Source: Dermanyssus gallinae (lineage: Eukaryota; Arthropoda; Arachnida; Mesostigmata; Dermanyssidae). Taken from it: 64,000 nt of DNA. The stretch covers positions 124,001 to 188,000 of the forward strand of contig QVRM01006615.1 of the NCBI GenBank assembly GCA_003439945.1, in the 5' to 3' direction. Under the pieces are notes generated by a model. It was not told where the DNA came from and searched no databases. It saw only the letters and a list, made by a program, of their open reading frames with translations. Below are positions 25,940-35,490 of the stretch, piece after piece; the first letter of the stretch is position 1, and the number at the start of each line of letters is the position of its first letter. Position numbers and translations under genes: made by a program.

Positions 25940-26399
25940 GTCAAAAAAGCTTAGTTACTCGACAACTACGTAACGCAGCACCATCACTTTGGTACAAAAA
26001 CGATAGGCATTAAGTTTGCTTTTGCCTGAGAGTAGTCTTTTGGACGTACATTTTTGATCGTAATGCTGGCAATTTACGGTTCTGCACGTAAACGTTTAAC
26101 CGTAGAACATAACAACATATTGACTTTTTATGACTTTTCTTAATCCCGCTATCCGCTTTTTAATAGCGTGCGTCGGCTATCATTTAGAGTATGCGAAATT
26201 TTCCGCCGAAAACGCCGGTATGATCGGTTCCTTCTAGATTGACTGGTTTTCCCGCAATCGTTGATTTTGCACAAGTATGTAGGAGAAAAAGACAGACGCT
26301 ACTTTTATAAATGTCCTCCTCACTCCTGAACAAAACGTTTTCGCCCCCCCCTTCCATTGGGGAAAATATTTTCTTGCAGGGTTCTACCAAACTTTAAAA
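25940..26399. mobile_element. Second MITE copy, inverted, one TIR lost
   Basis: The plus strand matches the reverse complement of 25312-25760: GACTTTTTATGACTTTTCTT (26123), TTTCCGCCGAAAACGCCGG (26199), TATGTAGGAGAAAAAGACAG (26276), then the TIR TTCTACCAAACTTTAAAA ending at 26399. The left TIR is absent and the right end is followed by CA, not TA, so it is old or truncated. A further, weaker relative may lie at 26590-26720. Confidence 0.6.
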
Positions 26400-26747
26400 C
26401 AACTGCTTATTTGTATAATAAACCCTGCTATAGACGTTGACCGTAATGCTAAGTTTTTGAGTTACTGTAAGTGAAAGTTAGAAAATTGAATACCCCAGCC
26501 CCTCGTTTTAGCAAGATGTTTTTAAAGTGACTATTTGCCAGCAACGGTATTTTTCAGACGAAGAAAAATCTTCTCTAGAACTTGATGATAAATCTGGATT
26601 TTCCACTAAACCACTCATACATCCGCAATGACGCCTTTTGTAAAGTCATGTCCGATCATTCCCATCAGTATAAAAAAATATAATAATTTCACTCTCAGTT
26701 CTGAACAATACACTTCTGCTGCCGATTCGATGTGGGAAATCATTTAA

Positions 26748-26818
26748 AACAGTTTAAAAGCAGACTAATTTAAAACAGTTTATAAGCAGACTAATTTAAA
26801 ACAGTTTAAAAGCGGACG
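26748..26818 (+). repeat. 26-bp tandem repeat, three units
   Basis: The unit TTTAAAACAGTTTAAAAGCA plus GACTAA repeats three times with single changes (TATAAGC in unit 2, AGCGGACG at the end). Confidence 0.85.
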
Positions 26819-27024
26819 CACTATTTATAGTTCTCATCCTTACTTTCTCTCGAGGCAGTCTCAGCATGTTATTTTAGCGTATACCCGTTTGTGATAAAGC
26901 TAGAAGTTGTCCTTTTTTCAGTCCAACGGTTATCCCTGGAGTAACTAATGGAGATAGCTGTCGGAAAAATTAGAAACGAACTGCAGCGAGTAAATGTACC
27001 ATTATACTACCAATTTAGCTGGCA

Positions 27025-27560
27025 TGCGTCCAGGCTATCGGGAAATAACAGGCGTAACGATGTACTACTAAAGTGTGGATAGGACTGACGAGTTTGCAGC
27101 CTGCCTCTGGAAGTAGGAGGGGGTTGAGATAATTCAAGTTCACGCCCTCACCGAGTTTAAGCTCGGAAAGCAAATTTGAACAACAACAACAACAACAACA
27201 ACAAACGCAGACAGCAGATGTGGCTTGGCTCTACAGCGGTAGTTCATTCGCGCCAACCGTCATATGAAATTCGGCAATGGCTTCCCAGGAGAGTTATAAA
27301 CCCACCACCAAACTAAAGCGATCTAATGCAATCACGCAACTACATCGACCAGCTCGAGAGGCGAGGCGCAACCAACTATCAGACGAACACATGCCTTCCT
27401 TGAACTCTCGATTTTGACCTTTGATTATAGATCCATACCCTTCTATTGTAACAGGTTAGTGCAAAAGTTCCTGTCGTCTTGGTATCCACTCGTTTCGGAG
27501 GCGCTGACGCACCCTCTAATCTATCTTCCGTCCCCTTCAGGCTTGGGATTGCTCGCCCTT
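27025..27560 (+). repeat. Repeat R copy A, the empty-site paralogue
   Basis: About 530 bp aligns with 29490-29931 and then continues directly into the match to 31985-32110, without the LINE that separates those blocks. Shared landmarks are GGACTGACGAGTTTGC (27080s and 29540s), CTCGAGAGGCGAGGC against CTTGAGAGGCGAGGC (27354 and 29858), GATTTTGACCT (27410 and 29912), and ATCCACTCGTTTCGGAGGC (27483 and 32044). It contains a (CAA)n run at 27178-27204. No protein was recognised. It may be a non-coding end or UTR of another retroelement. Confidence 0.75.
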
Positions 27561-27598
27561 GCTTAACAATAAGAATAATAAGCTAGCCAACGGCTTCC

Positions 27599-27612
27599 TA
27601 CATACACTTTTA

Positions 27613-27696
<84 letters not shown>

Positions 27697-27817
27697 AAAG
27701 TGTATGTATATATACATATATGTATATATGTATATATATACATATATATATATATAAGTGTATGTATATATATACATATATGTATATATTAAAAGTGTAT
27801 GTATATATATATATATC
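27599..27817. repeat. (TA)n array with inverted flanks and AAGTGTATGTA subrepeats
   Basis: TACATACACTTTTATA (27599-27614) and TATAAAAGTGTATGTA (27693-27708) are perfect 16-bp inverted arms around the array. TAAGTGTATGTATATATA-like motifs recur at about 27698, 27757 and 27793, giving a tandem series interleaved with TATATG. Confidence 0.85.
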
Positions 27818-27959
27818 AGTTGCTTGTTTTGTGCCAAGGATTGCGGACGTGCGTCTACGGAGCTCCAAAGGTCACGCATGCCCGTGTAAATACAGGAAGG
27901 TAAACCCATAGAGTGACATTTAACAGTGATGCATGGAGTCAGTAATCATTTTGGCGTAT

Positions 27960-28510
27960 TGTGTGTGGCCGCACGATGGAGTCACAACGAGCCAGGTCAC
28001 TGTTCAATATAGTTCAAATAAGACATTTCTTCAGGTTAAAGTATAAACCACCCGGGCAACAGTCGGGATGCCCCGAACAATCCGTCGCGCATTCAAACTC
28101 TAACGCTGCTGAACTAAAGGGGACTAAGACCGAAAGATGGTGGCAGTAGCCCGGTAACAGAGGAACCTGGCGCAAGCCTTGGAACCGAGAAAAATGGCTG
28201 GAGGAAATCGAGTAAGAGACACACGACGAAGCCTCCCACCTCTAACGGAAAAGGAAACTCGTTATGGAAATTATGGATTAAGGCCCTGCATGTTAATCTC
28301 AATAGGGGCAGGGCCGCATATGATTTCCTAGCTTTAGCAGTAAGCAGGCTGGGGTATACCTGTTGTCAGAGCCAAATAAGGCCCTCACAAGGACAGCAAA
28401 CAAACGTACAACGACAGTAGACGAAAAACGGACGCCGCAATTTGCCGAGCAAACCGTCCAAAATAGGTGCAGGCCGAGCCTTTTCTAAAGGCAGATCAGG
28501 CCGTTAATTT
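27960..28510 (+). pseudogene. R1/LOA-like ORF1 end and endonuclease start
   Basis: At 28274-28350 the plus strand reads LWIKALHVNLNRGRAAYDF, followed by LALAVSRLG. This is the opening of an R1/LOA-type AP endonuclease (usual pattern QxNLxxxRAAxDLL). After one frame change YLLSEPNKALTRTANKR follows at 28358-28408, matching the next block with its SEP metal-binding glutamate. The preceding 300 bp, with PPGQQSGCPEQSVAH at 28045-28090, may be the end of ORF1 but carries no clear zinc knuckle. Similarity is lost after about 28500, so the fragment is 3'-truncated. It may belong to the same clade as 5.2-6.9 kb, which preserves the complementary RT part. Confidence 0.5.
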
Positions 28511-29489
28511 TACTCGACATTTTCTCTTGCAGCTGAAGAACGAAACAACACGTGACTCGAAGTAAAATATTATAAAACTCTATTATTATATAAGCCTTAG
28601 ACTTGTATTGGGGTAGTTATAATGTTTTGAACTTTCGTTGCGTTGATAATATTCAATTGCGTTGCTGTAATTTGTGAATGTACACGTGTGTATATTTTGA
28701 ACGCAAGGTGACAAAACCTGATTGATTTGTTCAAAGACGATGCACGAAGAAAGACTGCGGATAGCTAGCTAGGAGGCTGAACGGACTGGAACGGAACGAG
28801 AAGCACCAGGTTCGTGGACGAGGTTGATAATCCCAGAACGCATGCAAGGGTACTGATGCGAGTACGGGAAAACTACGTATTACCTAGCCTAAGTTCTCGC
28901 TGGTCATAGCAGCTTCCAGACCTATAGGGTGAACGTTGGCAAGACTGAAGTACCCATATATGTCTTGTACGACGTCGACAAGACCGATGACGTGGATCAC
29001 ACGCGTTTCGCATGGAAGGCTTTCGATAGCACGAGGCAGACGGCCCGATCACGGCTAGACGTGCAAAGAATTGCGACGAGATATCTATTCTCGGGATACG
29101 CAGTTCGAAAACGAGCTGGAACGCGGGCTTTGATTTTGAGGATCAGCGAGGCGGCTACGCATGGAACGCCGCCAGCAGACTGGAGACTAAAAGTTAGACT
29201 AACGGCTACCCACATACACTGAAGTCATATCACACATATACCGGTCATGTAGGTAAGGTCACCACCATGTTTTAGTATGTATTGGAGTCCCACACTACCC
29301 ATATCAAAGGCTGTGCATAATAACGTTGTTTTGTTCCTGGCCCTCTAAACAAATTGTACTCAGTCTCTTAGATTCAGCGTATTATTTCAGTGTTTATCCG
29401 GTATTTATTTTGTGATAAATCTGAAAAGTTTTCATCTCTTCATCTAGCTAGTTTCTAGGGTTTTTCTAACTTTTCGAGCTGAGCGGCTG

Positions 29490-29931
29490 GTCCAGGCAAT
29501 CTATGACATTAACAGACGCAACGATGTACTGCACTGTGTGGAATGGACTGACGAGTTTGCGACCTGCCATGACGGTCGTTTCAGCCACGCGCCTTTACCA
29601 AGTTCAAACTCGGAAAACAAATATCAACAACACCAACCATAACAAGAGCGGAGAGCAGATGTGGCCCGGTCGAGGTAGAGATTGTTCGTTCCGGGCAACC
29701 GTCCTATAAAAATCGACGGGTTTGTTGCTTGGTGGGTTTACTACTCCCTCCGCGGGGGGAAGGGGGAGTAGTAGATTGGGGAGGGGGGTAACGAACCCAC
29801 CAAGCAGTCGCCATCCTAAAACGATCTAACGCAATCATGCAACTACATCTACAAACTTGAGAGGCGAGGCGTAACCAACTATCAGAGAAACGCATGTCTT
29901 CTTTGAGCCCCCGATTTTGACCTCTAATATT
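29490..29931 (+). repeat. Repeat R copy B, left part (filled site)
   Basis: The left flank of the CR1-like LINE, homologous to 27025-27420. Relative to copy A it has gained a nested inverted repeat at 29727-29805, and its CAA tract is degenerate. The match to copy A stops where the LINE begins and resumes at about 31985, which defines the LINE as the later insertion. Confidence 0.7.
29727..29805. repeat. Nested inverted repeat inside Repeat R copy B
   Basis: Outer arms GCTTGGTGGGTT (29727-29738) and AACCCACCAAGC (29794-29805) are perfect over 12 bp. Inner arms TACTACTCCC (29739-29748) and GGGAGTAGTA (29764-29773) are perfect over 10 bp. A G-rich stretch follows the inner arm. Copy A at 27 kb has no counterpart except a partial AAACCCACC. 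Confidence 0.75.
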
Positions 29932-31866
29932 ATTAAGACGACGGATCGTACACAACTCTGGGACTTTGACAAGGGAGACTATGAATGCCTAACCATGAAT
30001 CTGGGTGCTACGAACTGGACAACCTTCTTCCAACCCTGTATTGACGTGAATGACATGTATAACAAATTTGTCACTTACATGCACTTCCTGATGGGTTGTT
30101 GTGTACCCAGGAAGTCTCCTAATCTGCATGGTGTTCTGGATCCTAGCATAGAAAGCATCACCCAGCAATTGAACAGAGCGATGCCAGAAGAAGGAGCTAG
30201 ACTGCAAAAGAAACTACAAAAGATGCTTCATAGAAAACGAATCATCGAAGAATGCTCCGTAGCCCAATCGGCTGTTCCCACCGCGGTTCATAGATACATC
30301 GAAAGGCGAATGAAAGTTAAAGACTGTTTGAGCTCGATCAATAGAGCGGATGGATCGGTTGCTACACAAAACCAGGAGAAAGCTGAAATTCTGCGCGGAG
30401 TATTCGCCGCAACATATCCATCACCCACGGAAGTCCAGCTACGCGACGCACGACCTACTCTACCAACGCCGCCTGTGTCTGAGGATCTGCGCATGGTTGA
30501 GGACGTTGACTCCTCTCCTGAAAATCTTAAACGCCACCTTCGCTCTCTGGCTAACAAGCGAAGCGCCACGCCTGATGGTATCCTAGCTCTTGTATATAAA
30601 AAGTGTGGCTATGATGTGTGTGTTCCGTTGTCTTTGATATTTCGCAGAACCCTCGAAGATGGTTGGGTCCCAGACCTCTTCCGCTGCGCCATTGTCTGTC
30701 CGGTTCATAAACGCGGCGACAAAAGTGATCCAAACAACAAAAGGCCTGTATCGCTCACCTCTGTGCCGTGCAAGCTATTTGAAAAGAAGTTGGCCGATGC
30801 GATCTATAGAAATGCGAATTCACAAGGTCTAATTTCTAGGGAGCAATTCGCATATCGACCAGGCCATTCTACTGTCCTACAACTGCTGGAAACGCAAAAT
30901 GACTGGGCTCTAACTAATGATAGCAAGCCCTTTGACTGTGTTTACTTCAACTTTAAGTTTGCATTTGAAACCACTACACACTCGAAGCTTCTAAACATTC
31001 TCCCGCGGTACGGTGTTAGACAGAAACTCACAAACTGGATCAAAGCTTTCCTTGAACATAGGACCTTTAGAGTGAGGGTAAATGATTGTCTGTCGTCAAC
31101 GGCTGAGGTCACGTCCGGTTGTCCACAGGGAACAATTCTTGGACCTCTTATGTACATATTATATACTGACTCGTTAAAGTATATTATATCTGAAGGAGTG
31201 AGAGTGAAAATTTACGCGGATAATGTAAAAATGTATATATCTGTAGAAAATGAAACAAACATGAATATTCTTCAAGAAACACTCGATAAATTTAAGGATT
31301 GGCGTAAAGGATTAGACCTAAAGCTCTCTGTAAATAAGTGCGCAGTTCTGCACTTCGGCAGCAACAATCCTGTACATAACTACACATTAGGTACTGAACA
31401 GCTAGCGGCAAAGCCATCGATAAAAGACTTAGGAGTTCTGACAAGTAATACGCTGAGCTACACACCGCATGTTCTAGAGGTAGCTGCGTCAGCTAGTCGG
31501 AGAATGCACTGGATATTGCGATCCTTTGTCTTGAAAGACCTTAATCTGTATGTCAAACTTTATAAGCAATATGTCCTACCTGTGATTGTATATGCCTCTC
31601 CAGTATGGAATCTAGGATTGAAACGTGATAGAAATTTGTTAAGGAAACTGCAGAAGAAGTTTTTAAAACGTGTTGCTTTTCGTTGTAATGTGAGGACTTG
31701 TGATATAAATTGTGATGATATTTGTGTTGTTCTAGATTATATTGATAAGGCTACGTTCGTCTCTATTCGTAAGTTTCCAGATCGAGCGAACATATTCTTT
31801 GATTCTATTTTGACGAACACAAGAGCCGGGATCAACATACATGCTAAAACTGTTGCCCGGAAATAA
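29917..31866 (+). pseudogene. LINE ORF2 C-terminal part: reverse transcriptase with altered catalytic residues
   Basis: This is 649 codons open to TAA at 31864. The frame enters from flanking DNA at a TTG; the first ATG is at 29995. Numbering from 29917: pre-RT linker about 15-190; fingers and palm about 215-440, with KRPVSLTSVPCKLFEK (276-290), FAYRPGHST (311-319) and GCPQGTILGP (401-410). Motif A, usually DFSKAFD in this group, reads NFKFAFE at 345-351. Motif C, usually YADD, reads YADN at 433-436. Two of the three metal-binding aspartates are therefore asparagine (codons at 30949 and 31222), and the enzyme is predicted inactive. The thumb and CR1-type C-terminus run to about 640. No frameshift or internal stop is seen, which contrasts with every other LINE here. 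Probably a young dead copy; use as a non-catalytic protein is possible but unsupported. Confidence 0.85.
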
Positions 31867-31980
31867 ATTGTTAACAAAATGTTTGCCTGGCGCAGTACCA
31901 GGAATGCGAATTACGTACACACAAGTTGATCTGTTCTAATAAAGCCCGCCTGCTAAAGGGTGTGCAAATATATATATAAA
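29932..31980 (+). mobile_element. 5'-truncated CR1/Jockey-like LINE inserted in a repeated sequence
   Basis: A 2.05-kb retrotransposon copy that interrupts a sequence present uninterrupted at 27.0-27.6 kb. Its left edge follows CGATTTTGACC at 29912-29922. Its right edge lies in AT-rich DNA just before 31990, after AATAAAGCC and a short TATATA tail. AT-rich near-duplicates (about 29924-29936 and 31982-31993) look like a decayed target duplication of 10-13 bp. The element starts in the linker after the endonuclease, so ORF1 and the endonuclease are absent, as expected for incomplete reverse transcription. One open frame fills nearly all of it. Direct view: junction comparison and ORF. Family knowledge: 5' truncation is usual for LINEs. 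Clade is inferred from RT motifs and could be Jockey rather than CR1. Confidence 0.85.
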
Positions 31981-31984
31981 AAAA

Positions 31985-32110
31985 TATAATAAACCATGCT
32001 CTTCTACTGTATTAAGTTGTTACAAAAGTTCTTGGCGTTTTGATATCCACTCGTTTCGGAGGCAAGACGCGCCCTCTAATCTATCCTTTGTCCCCTGCGG
32101 ACGTAAAATC
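31985..32110 (+). repeat. Repeat R copy B, right part
   Basis: Continuation of the repeat beyond the LINE, matching 27435-27540. TATCCACTCGTTTCGGAGG is exact in both copies, as is CCCTCTAATCTATC. Similarity fades after about 32105 against 27545. Confidence 0.7.
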
Positions 32111-33880
32111 CCATGAGACATACCTTCAAGGCGTCGAGGGCCGGACGCATTGAGCTTGGTTTCTTATGGCAGCATGGCCGCTGACTCTCAGCGGTATGGT
32201 TTACCACATATTCTCAATGAGCACCGCTCAAAGAGTGTTTGAGCAACAGGAGAGCAAATCAAACCGGCAAAACCGCGGCTATGACAGATATGACTAGGGT
32301 ACTAGTTCCAAGACAACGCCGTCAAACGTGAGACGAGGCAACACCAGTATAGGAAAATGCGATACGTTTACTATATGATAGAGCGGCTATTGCTGCATCA
32401 TCCGGTAGACTCCACTTTGGCGCCAAATTTCATACACCGAGTAAAGCCAAAAAATTAGAGCAGATGCGCGTGTGCACATCTCGTCTCATTCGCCAGCGTC
32501 AAGCCTTTGCGCTTGGATCGTTTGGTGAACTGCGAGAAAACATGGGCCTTCTAGGAGAATGCAGGCAAGCAAGCAAAAATTCTGGTCAGAGAGCGCAGGC
32601 AGTTCCCAGAGTCAAGCCAACCGAAGCGTCCGCTCGAATAAGGTTATAATGTGTTGCTGGTGGACTCTCAGAACCCTCATTCACTTTGAACTACTCGGAT
32701 CTCTTATGGATCTCAGCTGCCAAAAATGTTAACCAGTTCAAGAAAAATTAACCAACGTAAGTCCGCAACTCGTGAACTGGAAAAGGAGTAATTTTTCATT
32801 AAGACAACACGCTACCCCATGGAACTAACACCAGCCTTAAAAATTAACGACCCTATCTAAGAACTTATGGAGTACTCACTATGCTCTTCGGACCCTGCAC
32901 TTCAAACTATCACATCTTTCGGCTTCTCCATTTTTTTTAAAAATAAGGATTCGAAAAATTCAAATCTTTCAAGAACGCCCAAAATGAGGTTTCGTTTTAG
33001 GCAAAAAAACAGCAAGAACTTTTGCATCAAGCGTATGTATTTATTATTTTATTAGTGGCCGACCTAGGACCATTTACGAGTCATCTTGTTGGCTGAATAA
33101 TCATTATTTATACGATTTCTATTCTGATCCAATGATATAACTATTCGATTTGAACGAGGAATTACTTTTTATTGGTTACTAATTGAATTCCCAATAGATA
33201 GGAAAAGAGCATTCCCATTAGACCGTATACTCTAAACATTCTGTCGTATTATTTATGTATGAGATCCTGGTATGGTCAGCTCGTTATTTAGGTATGTCCC
33301 TAAATAGCCTAAGTATATGTCTATTGTAAAATGCAGCAAATATCGAATAGCTCTACGGCATAAAATTATTATTTCAATAATTTATTAATTGAACCGTAAC
33401 CTACAATAACTGTTTTGTTCATATGGGCTTTAAACGAAAAACGCGAGACACACAACTCTACATAGCTACACCATCATTTTATGTACATAGATGTACAATG
33501 CCGATAAGCTCTATACATATAAACGCATAAACTTTAGTTGCCGACAACTACATGTCCTCCTCGAAATAATATGCGATATGCATACACACAATCTCAAATT
33601 ATGTCGGAAAAGCATCCAATATTTTGCTTCAGTATTTACTGTCGTCGACGCATGGCTAGCAGCCCAGCATGTACATGGCAGCCTGTGTTTGTAGGTAATA
33701 GGCGTTCGTATTTTCCAAAGCAAAGGGCTCTGCTGGACAAACTATAGCTAAAATTACAAAGCGCGGACGCAGTAGATAAGCTGACAAAAAGCCTGCCCCA
33801 TAAAGCAGCGTACTCTAGAGCGTACTCTTGTGCTTGTGGTAGTGGGTCGTTTAACAATAAGACATTATTTAGAAATCACT
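32111..33880. other. No gene recognised
   Basis: AT-rich beyond 32.7 kb. No repeat or motif could be assigned. Confidence 0.5.
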
Positions 33881-34028
33881 GTCGAGCCCGTCAATGACGT
33901 GGTGCATTCGCCTGCGCCTCGTGAACGGAGAAGACACATAGGTGCGCGGGTTGGAGCCCCACTATTGCGATGCAAAAAGCAGTCCCGTAGATGTTAAATC
34001 TTGGCTGGGGGTCAGCCCAAAAAACGTA
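33881..34028 (+). mobile_element. SINE family 1 copy, internally deleted
   Basis: GTCGAGCCCGTCAATGACG, the B-box GGGTTGGAGCCCC (33948) and the tail GGCTGGGGGTCAGCCCAAAA are present. About 40 bp between the head and the GTCCCGTAGA body segment is missing compared with 49.5 kb. No clear target duplication was found. Confidence 0.7.
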
Positions 34029-34917
34029 ATTAGTAATGGCTGAAAATAGCGTAACTACAATTGCTATTAAGCGCTATTTTAGCTGACGCCATGCGCCCTT
34101 CATGATATTACTACAATGTAACGTAGACGCTCACTATCAGGTCATCTTAGAAGCGTGTACCCTCAAGTACCACGAAGCGCACTGGCTTTGTACGTCGACA
34201 AAGTTGCCGTCAATCTGCTGTGTCATTTGTACAAGGGGTACTGTAGAACGTGACGAAAATTTAATCATCTTGGAATACATCAGGTCAAATATGATGACGA
34301 TGACTAATGAATAATCTAACGAAACCAATAATATATTGATAGGTATATCCATCTGTTAATTTTCTTGCATGCATTTAAATATGGACGGCAACATTTTTGC
34401 AGTTATTAAGAAAAACCTTGACAAACTCAAACCTGCAACTCTGATTCTAAAATTTTGCAAAATAAAGGGTAGTTGTCGGTTATCACGACGGAATTGAACT
34501 TGCAGATCCTACGTCAGAGTTGCCGGCCATCTTCGACATTTTATCTAGTTGACAAGCGGTGAACTAAAGCACACTAGGCTTGTCAGGTATCACTAGGCTA
34601 TCACGAAAGGGCTCTGCGATACACCACAATGATAAGACTTAAATGTTTATTGCTTGTACAACGGGTTTTTTAACAGTGTACGAAGTGCATAACTGAATAA
34701 CTATTCTGCTGTTGAAATTTACTTAGAACTGCTTACTGTACTGCATAGTGCACGTTGGGCATTTGTTGTCTATAATATGGCTAACGTGGCAGCGTGCTTA
34801 CCATGTTGGCGATATCGTGAACGCATTCAGTACATATTGCACGCCTCAAGAACAATGAGCGATTCTGTATTTTTTTTATTTTTCCGTAAAGCTAATTGCC
34901 CGTGTACAGTTTTTTTT

Positions 34918-35066
34918 ATGTCATGGCTAATTTCTAATCCACTCCGGCATTTACCTTATCTAAATTGGAAACCATGCAAACCATTTTAAGAGTGGCCGGT
35001 CTGGGTTTCGAACCCAGTCCTCCCGAATGCAAGGCAAAGGCTTTGCCACTAAGCCATTTTGCTCCC
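34918..35066 (-). mobile_element. SINE family 2 copy
   Basis: Minus-strand head GAGCAAAATGGCTTAGTGGC, perfect T-arm CTGGG-TTCGAAA-CCCAG (plus coordinates 34999-35015), the same body as 47.8 kb (ATCCACTCCGGCATTTACCTT on the plus strand) and an A tail (T-run 34919-34927). The head end is next to the (TA)n array at 35072. Confidence 0.8.
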
Positions 35067-35071
35067 TATGC

Positions 35072-35098
35072 TATATATATATATATATATATATATAT
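35072..35098. repeat. (TA)n array between a SINE head and a retroelement tail
   Basis: About 13 units; the family 2 SINE head lies to the left and the protein-tail fragment to the right. Confidence 0.95.
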
Positions 35099-35390
35099 GG
35101 GGCCGGTTTTGCAGGCTGGGTTTTACCCACTCGCCTTCGAGACTTTTGGCGGACCGGGCCCGTCCACTCGCGGTTTGCTACAGAAGATTGGGAAGCAGCT
35201 GATTCGAGCCAGCGGAGATCAGCGAGCTGGCCATTTCCTCAGACAACGCCCGTCGCTGGATTTGCAACGGAGCACTGCGGCCTCGGTTTGGAAAACCCTC
35301 CAGAGGCGGCTGATCCCTGCACTGGACCTTCGTAAAGGTGCACACGTGTCTAGAGACCCAAAGACTTCTTGCAGATGGCTTCTATCGTAA
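35099..35390 (+). pseudogene. Retroelement protein C-terminal tail (tentative)
   Basis: The frame 34965-35390 is open. Its part after the (TA)n array reads FYPLAFETFGGPGPSTRG, then LLQKIGKQLIRASGDQRAG and FLRQRPSLDLQRSTAASVW. The spacing of FxPLxxETxGGxGP, SGDxRA and the aromatic/QR-rich end resembles the tail found after RT in some animal retroelement proteins. That resemblance is from memory and weak. No RT motif is present, and the start coincides exactly with the array boundary. Confidence 0.3.
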
Positions 35391-35468
35391 ATGATTAATT
35401 ACATTGGCTACAGGAATAAGTTAATCACTTACTGCACAACGACTTGTGTCAGAGAAGGACAAGAGTCA

Positions 35469-35490
35469 ATATATGTATATATATATATAT
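35469..35490. repeat. Short (TA)n array
   Basis: About 11 units with one G interruption. Confidence 0.9.

Noticed and set aside
18215..29310. Shared AGTCCCACACTACCCA at about 18217 and 29287
   Set aside because: A 16-bp match with a similar TGTGCATAA downstream hints at an old repeat, but the rest does not align well enough to call.
34985..35062. tRNA gene on the minus strand
   Set aside because: The T-arm and D-arm look good, but the acceptor stem does not pair and a second copy with the same non-tRNA body exists at 47.8 kb; it is a SINE.
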